From NCBI GenBank assembly GCA_965276785.1, contig OZ255629.1:310001-374000 (forward strand): a stretch of DNA of 64,000 bases, read 5' to 3'. The notes beneath the pieces were generated by a model. The model was not told the DNA's origin and ran no database searches. It saw only the letters and a list, made by a program, of their open reading frames with translations. The position numbers and the translations under genes are program-made. Origin of the DNA: LMUY01 sp965276785 (GTDB taxonomy: Bacteria > Pseudomonadota > Alphaproteobacteria > Acetobacterales > Acetobacteraceae). Every line of letters begins with the position of its first letter. The first letter of the stretch is position 1. Positions 1-9,031 of this stretch are shown one piece after another.

Positions 1-2863
1 GCAGCAGGCAGGCCTGGCGAATGGCGTTCAGCGGGGTTTCGCCGTCACGCCGCTCGGCCGAGATGGCGAAATCGACCATCATAATGCCGTTCTTTTTGAC
101 GATTCCGATCAGCAGGATGACGCCTATCATTGCGATAATGGACAGTTCGTAGCGGCCGATCATCAGCATCAGCAAGGCGCCCACGCCGGCGGAGGGCAGC
201 GTGGATAGAATGGTTAATGGCAGGATGTAGCTCTCATAGAGGATGCCGAGAATTATGTAGACCGCAATGATTGCCGCCGCGATCAGGTACGGCTCGGAGC
301 TTAGGGAGGATTGGAAGGCCTGCGCGGTGCCCTGGAAGGTGCCGGTGAGCGAAGCTGGCGTATCGAGTTGCGCCATGGCGGCCTGTATCCCGGTGACGGC
401 ATCGCCAAGCGCCGCTCCCGCGGACAAGTTGAACGACAACGTCACCGAGGGGAATTGGCTCTGGTGCGACACCGAAAGTGGCGCAACCTGGGTGGTATCC
501 ACCTTCACGAACGTGCTGAGCGGCACCGCCATTCCGTTCGAGGACTTTACGTAAAGCTTGCTGAGCGTCTCCTTGTCGCCCTGCATGCCAGGCGGGACCT
601 CAAGGATGAGATGGTAGGAGTTGATCTGGGTGAAGTATTGAGTGATCTGGCGCTGGCCGAACGCGTCATAGAGCGTATCGTCGATCTGCTGCGGACTGAC
701 GCCGAAGCGGGAGGCCGCGTCCCGGTCGATCGTGAGTGTGGCGGTCGCGCCGGCCATCTGCTGATCCGTCGCCAGGTCTCGCAGCGCCCGGATCCCGCGC
801 AGTTTCTCCAGCACCTTCGGCGCCCACTGATAGAGCGCGCCGCTGTCGGCGTCTTGCAGGGTGAACTGATACTGCGTTTTGGCCAGGCGGCCGCCGATGT
901 TGATGTCTTGGCCAGCCTGCATAAACAACTGCGCACCCGGCACGCTGCGCGCCTTCCCGGCCAAACGCGCAATGATCTGCTGGACGTTTGAGTGCCGCTG
1001 ATCCCAAGGCTTTAGGCTGATGAAAATCTTCCCGTTGTTCCCGGTCTGCCCGCCCAGGCCGGCCCCGATGGAGGACGAATAGGCTTGCACATCAGGATCG
1101 TCCCCCACCACCTTGGCCAGCGCCATTTGCCGCTGCGCCATTTCGCCGAAGGAAATGTCCTGCGAGCCCTGAGTGATCGCGACGATGATGCCGGTGTCCT
1201 GGGCTGGAAAGAAGCCCTTGGGAATAATGATGGCGAGATAAACCGTAACGCCCAAGGTGGCGAGAAAGGCGCACAACGTGATGAAGCGGAAGCGCAGCGC
1301 GACATCGAGGGTCCGCCGATAGAACCCGATCATGCCGTCGAATACGGCTTCGACGGCGCGGTACAGCCAGCCGTGGCTGCCGTGATGAGTGCGCAGGAAG
1401 CGCGAGCACATCATCGGCGTCAAAGTGAGCGAGACGATCGCGGACACGACCACGGCGATGCCCACCGTCATGGCGAATTCGCGGAATAGCCGGCCGACGA
1501 TGCCGCCCATCAGCAGCAGCGGGATGAACACGGCAATCAGGGAGACGCTGATCGATATAATGGTGAAGCCAATCTCGCCGGCGCCCCGCAGCGCCGCATC
1601 CATCGGCTGCATGCCTTCCTCGACATACCGGTAGATGTTCTCGAGCATGACGATCGCATCGTCGACCACAAAGCCCACTGCGATCGTGAGCGCCATCAGA
1701 GACAGATTGTCCAGGCTGAAGCCCAGCAGGTACATCACCCCAAACGTACCAACCAGGGCGAGCGGCACGGTGATGCTGGGGATGACGGTCGCCCAGAAAC
1801 TGCGCAGGAACAAGAAGATGACCATCACCACCAGCGCGATGGACAGCAGCAGGGTGAACTGCACGTCTTTGACCGAGGCCTGGATGGTCAGCGTCCGGTC
1901 CATCACCGTGCTCACCCGCACGGCGGGGGGGATGGCGGCCGCGAGCCGAGGAAGCTGCGCGCGGATGCGGGCAACCGTATTGATTACGTTGGCGCCGGGC
2001 TGCTTGTAGACCAACAATTGGATGCCGCGATGGCCGTTTTGCCAGCCGGCCAGGCGGGCGTTCTCCGGGCCGTCCACCGCGACCCCGATGTCTCTCACCC
2101 GGACAGGGGCACCGTTTCGGTAAGCGATAATGGCGTCCTGATATTGCCGGGCGTCGGTCAGCTGGTCGTTGTCATAGAGGGCGAACGATTGGCGTAGGCC
2201 ATCGATGCTGCCTTTTGCGCTGTCAACGGTGACGTTGGTCAGCGTGTTGCGCACATCCTCCAATGTCATGCCCATCGCGGCCAGCCGCGCAGGGTCGACC
2301 TGGATGTGCACCGAGCGTTTCTGCTCGCCGCCGATCGAGACTTGCGACACTCCGGCGATTTGCGAAATCTGCTGGCTCAGGATGTTATCGGCCCAGTCGT
2401 CCACTTCGATGAGCGGCAGCGTGTCGGATTGGACGGCCAGGATTAGGATGGGGCTGTCCGCCGGGTTGACCTTCCAGTAGACTGGCGGGCTAGGCAGAGC
2501 CTTCGGGAGTTGCCCCCCGGCGGCGTTGATTGCTGCGAGGATGTCTCCCGCTGCAGCATCGATGTTACGGTCGAGGTCGAATTGCACGGTGACTTGCGTC
2601 GAGCCGAGCACGCTCACCGAAGTGAGCTGAGAAACCCCAGATATTTGAGAAAAATGGCGCTCGAGCGGCTGCGCCACGGTCGATGCCATCGTCTCGGGAC
2701 TGGCTCCGGGCAGTGAGGCGCTGACGGCGACCGTCGGAAAGTCCACCCGGGGCAGGGGAGCGACGGGGAGCAGCGGGTAGGCCGCGATCCCAACCAAGAC
2801 AAGCGCAGCCATGATCAGCGACGTGGCGACCGGCCGGCGGATGAACGGGGTTGAAATACTCAT
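1..2863 (-). CDS. RND multidrug efflux permease, HAE-1/MdtBC type (3' end outside window)
   Basis: Inner-membrane proton-driven pump subunit that exports hydrophobic or amphiphilic drugs together with an adaptor and an outer-membrane channel. The frame is open from the ATG at 2863 to the window edge, about 954 codons; HAE-1 permeases are about 1,020-1,050 residues, so only the last 70-100 are missing. The N-terminus MSISTPFIRRPVATSLIMAA is typical of the MdtB/MdtC/MuxB group. The TM4 segment reads GFVVDDAIVMLENI, with the paired Asp residues of the proton relay found in drug (not metal) RND pumps. The adaptor gene lies 20 bp upstream on the same strand, so the two form an operon. A second permease (as in mdtBC) could follow beyond the edge. 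No regulator is visible next to it. Family is certain; substrate is not. Confidence 0.93.
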   Translation of the reverse strand, partial: MSISTPFIRRPVATSLIMAALVLVGIAAYPLLPVAPLPRVDFPTVAVSASLPGASPETMASTVAQPLERHFSQISGVSQLTSVSVLGSTQVTVQFDLDRNIDAAAGDILAAINAAGGQLPKALPSPPVYWKVNPADSPILILAVQSDTLPLIEVDDWADNILSQQISQIAGVSQVSIGGEQKRSVHIQVDPARLAAMGMTLEDVRNTLTNVTVDSAKGSIDGLRQSFALYDNDQLTDARQYQDAIIAYRNGAPVRVRDIGVAVDGPENARLAGWQNGHRGIQLLVYKQPGANVINTVARIRAQLPRLAAAIPPAVRVSTVMDRTLTIQASVKDVQFTLLLSIALVVMVIFLFLRSFWATVIPSITVPLALVGTFGVMYLLGFSLDNLSLMALTIAVGFVVDDAIVMLENIYRYVEEGMQPMDAALRGAGEIGFTIISISVSLIAVFIPLLLMGGIVGRLFREFAMTVGIAVVVSAIVSLTLTPMMCSRFLRTHHGSHGWLYRAVEAVFDGMIGFYRRTLDVALRFRFITLCAFLATLGVTVYLAIIIPKGFFPAQDTGIIVAITQGSQDISFGEMAQRQMALAKVVGDDPDVQAYSSSIGAGLGGQTGNNGKIFISLKPWDQRHSNVQQIIARLAGKARSVPGAQLFMQAGQDINIGGRLAKTQYQFTLQDADSGALYQWAPKVLEKLRGIRALRDLATDQQMAGATATLTIDRDAASRFGVSPQQIDDTLYDAFGQRQITQYFTQINSYHLILEVPPGMQGDKETLSKLYVKSSNGMAVPLSTFVKVDTTQVAPLSVSHQSQFPSVTLSFNLSAGAALGDAVTGIQAAMAQLDTPASLTGTFQGTAQAFQSSLSSEPYLIAAAIIAVYIILGILYESYILPLTILSTLPSAGVGALLMLMIGRYELSIIAMIGVILLIGIVKKNGIMMVDFAISAERRDGETPLNAIRQACLL

Positions 2864-2883
2864 AGGGTCAAGACGTGCCTGAG

Positions 2884-4005
2884 CTAACCGCCCGCGCCCG
2901 CGTCGGTCGCGTCTGCATTATTAGCAACCCGCGTACCATCTGTCAGGCGAGACTGGCCACCGGTCACGACGACGTCCCCCGCTGACAGTCCCTTGGTCAC
3001 GATTGTGACGGAGCCATCATCCTGACCGATCGCCACCGGCTGCACGCCAGCCACGTCACCCGGCTTCACGACATACACGTAGAGGCCGTTCACGCCACGC
3101 TGGATCGCGGCAGAAGGCACCGTTACCGCGTCATGCGCCACCGAAAGCTGCAGATGCATGTTAATGAACTGGCCCGGCCAGAGCCGGTCATCCAAGTTCG
3201 GGAAGATCGCCTTCAGCTTGATCGTGCCCGTGCTGGTGTCGATCATGTTATCGATCGTCAGCAACGTGCCGGTGCCGAGTTGGCGCTTGTCACCACCGGT
3301 GTAGGCGACAACTCTCAAAGGAGAGCCGCTTGCCTCCCGCATGGCATCCTGCACAGCCGGGAACTCGTCCTGCGGCAGGGTAAACAGGACCGCGATCGGG
3401 TGGATCTGGTTGATCACAACGATGCCAGTTGCATCGTTGGCGTGCACCAAGTTGCCCGGATCGACCAGTCGAAGCCCGATCCGCCCCTCGATGGGAGAGA
3501 CGATGCGAGTAAAGTCGAGGTTAAGCTTGGCAGCGGCAATGCCCGCCTCATCGGCTTCGATGTTGGCGGCGAACTGCGAGACCGAACTGGTCTGGGTGTC
3601 GACGCTTTGGCGGGAGGCAAAATCGCTGCGCGCAAGGTCGGCATAGCGCGCCAGGTCTTTTCTGGCATTGCTGAGCTGCGCCACATCGAACGCTTTCTTC
3701 GCGACCGCTTGATCGTAGGCTGCTTGATACGGGCGCGGGTCGATCGCGGCCAGCAGGTCCCCGGGCTTTACGGTCTGGCCTTCGGCAAACGCGATTCGGT
3801 CCACTGTACCGTCCACCCGGGCACGAACCAGCACAGATTGGAACGGCTGCACCGTACCGAGACCGCGCTCGAAGATCGGCACATCCGCACTGGCCGCCTT
3901 GCCGATGCTCACCGGGACCGGGGCCTGCTGGGCAGACGCGGGCACGGCCGCGACGGCAGCGCCGGCGACGAGCCAAGGGATCAGCAATCCTTTCGCCAGC
4001 AACAC
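2884..4005 (-). CDS. RND efflux periplasmic adaptor (MdtA/HlyD-like)
   Basis: Periplasmic membrane-fusion subunit linking the downstream RND permease to an outer-membrane channel. 373 residues, the usual size. It starts with a hydrophobic signal ending near VPASAQQ (residue 27), followed by the biotinyl-lipoyl half motif around VRARVDGTVDRIAFAEGQTV, a coiled-coil hairpin (residues about 95-160) and the second lipoyl half at VSPIEGRIGLRLVDPGNLV, then the beta-barrel and membrane-proximal domains. The start is GTG at 4005, preceded by a GAGGGGG ribosome site eight bases away; no ATG gives a better signal peptide. The MdtA-like wording fits the HAE-1 permease partner. The 130 bp upstream to the next gene are relatively AT-rich and probably hold the operon promoter. 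Confidence 0.92.
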   Translation of the reverse strand: MLLAKGLLIPWLVAGAAVAAVPASAQQAPVPVSIGKAASADVPIFERGLGTVQPFQSVLVRARVDGTVDRIAFAEGQTVKPGDLLAAIDPRPYQAAYDQAVAKKAFDVAQLSNARKDLARYADLARSDFASRQSVDTQTSSVSQFAANIEADEAGIAAAKLNLDFTRIVSPIEGRIGLRLVDPGNLVHANDATGIVVINQIHPIAVLFTLPQDEFPAVQDAMREASGSPLRVVAYTGGDKRQLGTGTLLTIDNMIDTSTGTIKLKAIFPNLDDRLWPGQFINMHLQLSVAHDAVTVPSAAIQRGVNGLYVYVVKPGDVAGVQPVAIGQDDGSVTIVTKGLSAGDVVVTGGQSRLTDGTRVANNADATDAGAGG

Positions 4006-4135
4006 GCTCCACGCCCCCTCAAAACGCCAACGTGCACCTAACAGGTCTGCTTGGCTGACGCATCAGCTAAAACACAGAACAGGTTCAAACCATGCAACCC
4101 GTTCGATCTTGCAACAACAACCGTAAATGCGCGGG

Positions 4136-4957
4136 TTATGAGGCATGCGGCGGCGGCCGCGACGCCAGCGAAATTGGAGTGGCCCGGTAACCATCCAATC
4201 CGCGGCCGGTTATACCCGGCGCCATCGCCATTCGGGGCATTGGCAACAAGCGCGTGGCCTCATGGCCCGAGGGCAGCACCGTGGCGGCACGGGCCGGCTC
4301 GCTCGCAGGCGGCCCGACACGGACCAGACCAAGCCCAGTATTCGCGGCAGCGCGCACCGGGACGTCGCTCCCGTTGGTGATGGCTTGGCTGCCAACCGGG
4401 AGTTGCGGCACACCCCAAGCGGTCAGGACCCGGCGCGCGTATTCGGCGCCCAAATCCGGGGTGAAGGAGTGATAGGCGGCGGCGGCGAGCGGCCAAGCGT
4501 TGGTCTGCTGGAACAACTGCACGAGAAAGCGCGCGCCGTATGCCGCGTTCGCCACCGGGTCGAACGCCTGGTCGAGATTGGCGAAGGCGTCCGGATGATA
4601 GAGCAGGCTGACCTGCATGCAGCCGACATCGATGGAGCGCACGCCGGCTGCCTGAAATGCCTGAACTGCTGCGACCGCTTCTGCCTTGGTCTCGTAGAAA
4701 TGGCCGATGCCGTCCGCATTGATTGTCCAGGGCCACGGGTAGGTGGCGCCGCTCACCGGGTCCCGGCGGCCGCTTTCGACCATGGCAATGGCGTCCAGCA
4801 AACGATCCGGCACGTGGGTGGCGCGCTCCGCCCCCAAGATCGCGGCGCGGCAGAGTGCGGAGGGAGCGGGAATGCTGACGGCCGGCATGGGGCGGCAGCC
4901 TCCCGGCCAAGGCCAGGCTGACACGGCAATCAGCAGGAGGAGGCAGAACCGGAGCAT
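4136..4957 (-). CDS. Lytic transglycosylase, SLT domain
   Basis: Predicted periplasmic enzyme that cleaves peptidoglycan glycan strands with formation of 1,6-anhydro-muramic ends. I chose the ATG at 4957 because it places a signal peptide (MLRFCLLLLIAVSAWPWPGG) at the N-terminus and has TGGCGGGG just upstream; the frame stays open to an ATG at 5119, which would add 54 residues of non-signal-like sequence. The SLT core follows: IAMVESGRRDP carries the catalytic Glu (about residue 61), then YPWPWTINADGIGHF, VGCMQVSLLYHP and an AAAAYHSFTP stretch, all typical of the alphaproteobacterial SLT group. The C-terminal 70 residues are Pro/Ala-rich and probably disordered. It stands alone between the RND operon and the amidohydrolase-like gene. 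Confidence 0.85.
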   Translation of the reverse strand: MLRFCLLLLIAVSAWPWPGGCRPMPAVSIPAPSALCRAAILGAERATHVPDRLLDAIAMVESGRRDPVSGATYPWPWTINADGIGHFYETKAEAVAAVQAFQAAGVRSIDVGCMQVSLLYHPDAFANLDQAFDPVANAAYGARFLVQLFQQTNAWPLAAAAYHSFTPDLGAEYARRVLTAWGVPQLPVGSQAITNGSDVPVRAAANTGLGLVRVGPPASEPARAATVLPSGHEATRLLPMPRMAMAPGITGRGLDGYRATPISLASRPPPHAS

Positions 4958-5204
4958 CCCCGCCAGAATGGCGCAAAAGGGTTGCCGAATGGTTTCCAGA
5001 GCGGTCGCGAGATGGCTTTCAGAGCGGTCGAGAGACCGGGCGAACAGGCGTTTGCAAACGCTTTGCTGCACTGCAAAAAAAGACTTGCAAACCACCGCCG
5101 CCCGCCGTAGATATCGCATCGCAGCAGGGCTTGGCCCTACTGCTTCTTGGACGTTTCCTCCCTAAACTTGGCGGTGCTGCAAGGCGCCGCCTTCTTTTTT
5201 TGTC

Positions 5205-6092
5205 CTATAGCAAGCGCGGTAATTCTGCCGCCACGCGCCCGATAAATGTCCCAAGTTGCTGTTGCAGCAGGGTGAAGGGCGCCGACTTCTCCAACGTCGC
5301 CTCGCTCATATAAAGCCGGCGTGCGACCTCGACTTGCAAGGCATGAACCCCTTCCCGAGGCCTGCCATAATGCCGGGTGACGTATCCGCCGGCATACGGG
5401 TCGTTGCGGCGGACGCGATAGCTGAAGTTCGACAGCACGGCCTCGGCCAGCGTGGTAACCCGCGGCATGCAGGCGGTCCCGTGCGCGTCGCCAAGCACGA
5501 AATCGGGCTCGGCGAACCGGCTGTTGCTGGCAGGCATGGAATGACAGTCGATCAGCAAGCAAGCGCCGAACTGTGCCTGCGTTTGTGCGATCAGCGCCGC
5601 CAGCGCGTCATGGTAGGGTTGCCAGTAGGCGCTTACCCGTTGCTGCGCCTCCACGAAGCGCAGCTTGCCGCGGTAGATCGCCTCGCCCGAGGTGACCACG
5701 CGAGCGATCGTGCCGAGGCCCGCGCCCACGCGTGGGCTGGTGGTGTTGACCCAGTCGGGCAATTTGTCGGCGAACATTGCCGGATCGAGTTCCCACGCCT
5801 CCCGATTCGGGTCGCAATAGGCACGCGGAAACTGGGCACAGAGCATGGGGGCGCCATGGGCCACCGCGCCGGCGAACAACTCCTCGACGAAGGTGTCCTC
5901 GCTGCGCCGCAGGTCGAGCGGGCCGAGCCGGGCCGACCGCAGGAACTCGGCTGCGTAGCTCCGCCCGGAATGCGGCGATGCCAGCACCATCGGCACGGTT
6001 TGCCGCACGGGATGCAGAATGACGTAGGGCGCGGCGAACTCGTCCGCAGTCTCGGTGTTTTGGGCGCCGGGTGCGGGAATGGGCAGGTCCAT
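5205..6092 (-). CDS. N-formylglutamate amidohydrolase family protein
   Basis: Family members hydrolyse N-formylglutamate to glutamate and formate (HutG-type, last step of one histidine-degradation route), although many homologues outside hut clusters have unknown substrates. 295 residues, normal length. Visible family blocks: VLASPHSGRSY near residue 36, the RRSEDTFVEELF block, FPRAYCDPNREAWELD, LLIDCHSMP with the Asp-Cys-His of the zinc-peptidase-like fold, and RNDPYAGGYVTRHYGRP. No other histidine-utilisation gene lies in the window, so the cellular role is open. The start ATG at 6092 gives a plausible soluble cytoplasmic protein. It is divergent from the tRNA-Val/aspS unit 100 bp away. Confidence is high for the family and modest for the substrate. 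Confidence 0.88.
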   Translation of the reverse strand: MDLPIPAPGAQNTETADEFAAPYVILHPVRQTVPMVLASPHSGRSYAAEFLRSARLGPLDLRRSEDTFVEELFAGAVAHGAPMLCAQFPRAYCDPNREAWELDPAMFADKLPDWVNTTSPRVGAGLGTIARVVTSGEAIYRGKLRFVEAQQRVSAYWQPYHDALAALIAQTQAQFGACLLIDCHSMPASNSRFAEPDFVLGDAHGTACMPRVTTLAEAVLSNFSYRVRRNDPYAGGYVTRHYGRPREGVHALQVEVARRLYMSEATLEKSAPFTLLQQQLGTFIGRVAAELPRLL

Positions 6093-6193
6093 ACGCTATT
6101 GAAGCCTTCCAGCGGCCCCGTGTCACGCGAGCCCTGCGGGCTGTCCGCTTGCGTGGCCAAGGAGGCGAGTGTTAGGGAGTGCGGCCGGGGTAT

Positions 6194-6268
6194 GGGCGCG
6201 TAGCTCAGCGGTAGAGCACTGCCTTGACATGGCAGGGGTCACAGGTTCAATCCCTGTCGCGCCCACCA
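6194..6268 (+). tRNA. tRNA-Val (anticodon GAC)
   Basis: Cloverleaf folds by eye: acceptor GGGCGCG pairs with CGCGCCC at 6258-6264; D stem GCTC/GAGC; anticodon stem CTGCC/GGCAG with loop TTGACAT, giving anticodon GAC; T stem ACAGG/CCTGT with loop TTCAATC. Discriminator A at 6265 and an encoded CCA at 6266-6268. It reads valine codons GUC and GUU. It lies 50 bp upstream of aspS on the same strand and could share a transcript with it. Confidence 0.97.
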
Positions 6269-6317
6269 TCGCTCCGGCGGACGTTTGCAGTTCGCGCCAA
6301 GCCGCCGGAACCCCTCG

Positions 6318-8102
6318 ATGCACCTCTACCGTACTCATACCTGTGCCGCCTTGCGGGCGTCGGACGCGGGGTCAGCCGCCCGATTGTCCGGATGGGTGCA
6401 CAGCAAGCGCGATCATGGCGGGCTGCTGTTTATCGACCTGCGGGACCACCACGGGCTGACCCAAGTGGTGTTTCCCGCCGGGTCCGCCGCTTTCGCCGAA
6501 GCCGATGCGCTGCGCGTGGAAAGCGTCGTCACCGTCACCGGCACCGTCGTGCTGCGCGAGCCTGGCACGGTGAACCCGAGGCTTCCCACCGGCGAAGTGG
6601 AATTGCGGGCCGAGACGCTCGCGCTGCAGTCGCCGGCGGCGGTGCTGCCATTCCCCGTCGCGGGCGAGGCAGCCACCTCGGAGGAGCTACGGCTGCGCTA
6701 CCGATACCTGGATCTGCGGCGGGAAAAGATCCACCGCAACATGATGCTGCGCGCCGGCGTGATCGCCTATCTGCGGCGCCGGATGATCGAGGCCGGCTTC
6801 ACCGAGTTCCAAACACCCATCCTCACCGCGTCGTCGCCCGAGGGCGCGCGGGACTTTCTGGTGCCGTCGCGCATCCATCCGGGCACGTTTTACGCCCTGC
6901 CGCAGGCGCCGCAGCAGTTCAAGCAGCTCGCCATGGTCGCCGGGTTCGACCGCTACTTCCAGATCGCCCCCTGTTTCCGCGACGAGGCCGGCCGGGCGGA
7001 CCGGTCTCCGGGCGAGTTTTACCAGCTCGACTTCGAGATGAGCTTCGTCACGCAAGAGGACGTGTTTACCACGCTCGAGCCGGTGATCGCCGGGGTGTTC
7101 CGTGAGTTCGGCGGCGGCCGAGTGGTGACCGAGGGGGCATTCCCGCGCATTCCCTACGACACGGCGTTGCTCGAATACGGCTCGGACAAGCCCGACCTGC
7201 GCAACCCCCTGCGCATCACCGACGTGACAGAAGCGTTCGCCGGCTCCGAGTTCGGGCTGTTCGCCAGGATCGTGGCCGGAGGCGGCGTGGTGCGGGCGAT
7301 CCCGGCGCCTGGGGCGGGGGGCCGGCCCCGCGGGTTCTTCGACAAGCTGAACGAATGGGCGCGGGAGCAGGGCGCGGGCGGGCTCGGCTACATCGTGTTC
7401 GAGGCGGAAGGCGGCCGCGGCCCGATCGCCAAAAATCTCGACCCGGCGCGCACCGAGGCCATCCGCCTGGCCTGCGGGCTGCAAGCCGGCGACGCGGTGT
7501 TCTTCGCCGCCGGGCCGCGCGACGAGGCGGCCAAGTTCGCTGGCACGGTGCGCAACCGCATCGGGCAGGAGCTCGACCTGGTCGAGAAGGACGCGTTCCG
7601 GCTGTGCTGGATCACCGACTTCCCGATGTACGAGCGGGTGGAGGAAACCGGGTTGATCGACTTCAGCCACAATCCGTTCTCCATGCCGCAAGGCGGGCTG
7701 GAGGCGCTGGAGACACAGGATCCGTTAACCATCACGGCGTATCAATACGATATCGTCTGCAACGGGGTGGAGCTTTCGTCCGGCGCCATCCGCAACCATC
7801 GGCCGGATATTATGGTGAAGGCCTTCGCCATCGCCGGCTACAGCGAGGCCGAGGTGGAGGCACGGTTCGGCGGCATGCTGTCGGCGTTCCGCTACGGCGC
7901 GCCGCCGCATGGCGGCTCGGCCCCGGGGATCGACCGGATCGTCATGCTCTTGGCGGACGAGCCGAATATTCGCGAGGTGATCTTGTTCCCGCTCAACCAG
8001 CAAGGGCAGGACCTGATGATGGGCGCGCCCTCGCCGGTTCCGCCCGCGCGCCTTAAGGAGCTGTCGCTCAGGCTAGACTTGCCGCCAGTTAAGAAGGGTT
8101 AG
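6318..8102 (+). CDS. aspS: Aspartyl-tRNA synthetase, probably non-discriminating
   Basis: Charges tRNA-Asp with aspartate. 594 residues from the ATG at 6318 (MHLYRTHTC), the usual bacterial length; an in-frame ATG at 6285 would add 11 residues not typical of the family. OB-fold anticodon domain at residues 20-110; class II motif 2 reads FRDEAGRADRSPGEFYQLD; the bacterial GAD insertion occupies the middle; motif 3 reads GSAPGIDRIVMLLADEPNI, followed by the conserved FPLNQQGQDLMMGAPS end. In the anticodon domain the sequence is SKRDHGG with His at residue 33; in Pseudomonas a His at the matching place marks non-discriminating AspRS, which also charges tRNA-Asn. If so the organism would need GatCAB to make Asn-tRNA. 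It follows the tRNA-Val gene directly. Confidence 0.96.
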   Translation: MHLYRTHTCAALRASDAGSAARLSGWVHSKRDHGGLLFIDLRDHHGLTQVVFPAGSAAFAEADALRVESVVTVTGTVVLREPGTVNPRLPTGEVELRAETLALQSPAAVLPFPVAGEAATSEELRLRYRYLDLRREKIHRNMMLRAGVIAYLRRRMIEAGFTEFQTPILTASSPEGARDFLVPSRIHPGTFYALPQAPQQFKQLAMVAGFDRYFQIAPCFRDEAGRADRSPGEFYQLDFEMSFVTQEDVFTTLEPVIAGVFREFGGGRVVTEGAFPRIPYDTALLEYGSDKPDLRNPLRITDVTEAFAGSEFGLFARIVAGGGVVRAIPAPGAGGRPRGFFDKLNEWAREQGAGGLGYIVFEAEGGRGPIAKNLDPARTEAIRLACGLQAGDAVFFAAGPRDEAAKFAGTVRNRIGQELDLVEKDAFRLCWITDFPMYERVEETGLIDFSHNPFSMPQGGLEALETQDPLTITAYQYDIVCNGVELSSGAIRNHRPDIMVKAFAIAGYSEAEVEARFGGMLSAFRYGAPPHGGSAPGIDRIVMLLADEPNIREVILFPLNQQGQDLMMGAPSPVPPARLKELSLRLDLPPVKKG

Positions 8103-8104
8103 CC

Positions 8105-9031
8105 ATGCCGGATTGGTCGGTCAGCGACATGCCGGATCAAACCGGCCGGGTGGCGGTGGTTACCGGTGCCAGCAGCGGGATCGGTGCGGAAGCGGCGGTC
8201 GCGCTGGCCGCCAAAGGCGCGCAGGTCGTGCTCGCTGTGCGCAACCAAGGGCGCGGCGACGCGGTCCGCAACCGGATCCTGCGCCGTTGGCCGGCTGCCA
8301 AGGTATCGGTGGAACTCGCCGACATGGCCAGCCTCGCCAGCATCCGCAGCTTTGCCGACCGCATGAACGATACCCTGCCGCAACTCGACCTGCTGCTGAA
8401 CAATGCGGGTCTGGGCATGCAAGCCGCCCGCAGCACCACGGCGGACGGGTTCGAGCGGCAGTTCGGCACCAACCATCTCGGCCACTTTGCGCTCACCGGG
8501 CTGCTGCTCCCGGCCCTGCTCCGGGCGCCGGCGCCCCGCGTGGTCACCATCGCCAGCCTCGCCCACCGCCGTGGGCGGATCGAGTTCGACGATCTTTCGG
8601 GCGAGCGGCGCTACGGAGGGAGCAAGGCCTACAGTCAGTCCAAGCTGGCCAACCTGCTGTTCGCGCTCGAACTCGACCGCCGGGCAAGGGCGCAGCAATC
8701 GCGCTTGGTCAGCGTCGCGGCGCATCCAGGCCTCTCAGCCACCGGCTTCCTCGCCGCAACTGGGATGCCGCGGATCATGGCGGCGCTCGGCACCGCGGCG
8801 ATGGGCGTGGTCGGTCAGGATGCCGCCTCTGGCGCGCGGCCGGGCCTGTATGCCGCAACCATGCCGGATGTGACCGGCGGACAATACTGGGGGCCGGATG
8901 GCTTTCAGGAGATTCGCGGCGCGCCGCGGCTGGCCAGATTGGCGCCGCAAGCGCAGGACCAAGCGGCGGCCGCCCGGCTTTGGTCGCTGTCCGAGCAACT
9001 GACGGGTGTGGCCTATCCCCCGTTGGCATGA
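8105..9031 (+). CDS. SDR-family oxidoreductase (retinol-dehydrogenase-like)
   Basis: NAD(P)-dependent short-chain dehydrogenase of unknown substrate. 308 residues. Rossmann motif TGASSGIG at residues 20-27, structural NNAG at about 99, catalytic Ser in the VVTIASLAHRR block and YSQSK supplying the Tyr and Lys. The wide spacing and the FGTNHLGHFALTGLLLPALL block resemble the RDH11-14/WWOX-like bacterial SDRs. It starts 2 bp after the aspS stop, so co-transcription is likely. Its last 19 bp overlap the 3' end of the convergent amidase gene. Start choice: ATG at 8105; a second ATG at codon 9 is also possible. Physiological role cannot be read from the neighbours. Confidence 0.88.
   Translation: MPDWSVSDMPDQTGRVAVVTGASSGIGAEAAVALAAKGAQVVLAVRNQGRGDAVRNRILRRWPAAKVSVELADMASLASIRSFADRMNDTLPQLDLLLNNAGLGMQAARSTTADGFERQFGTNHLGHFALTGLLLPALLRAPAPRVVTIASLAHRRGRIEFDDLSGERRYGGSKAYSQSKLANLLFALELDRRARAQQSRLVSVAAHPGLSATGFLAATGMPRIMAALGTAAMGVVGQDAASGARPGLYAATMPDVTGGQYWGPDGFQEIRGAPRLARLAPQAQDQAAAARLWSLSEQLTGVAYPPLA

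Noticed and set aside
4958..5119. N-terminal extension of the lytic transglycosylase
   Set aside because: The added 54 residues would bury the signal peptide; the ATG at 4957 begins directly with a normal signal.
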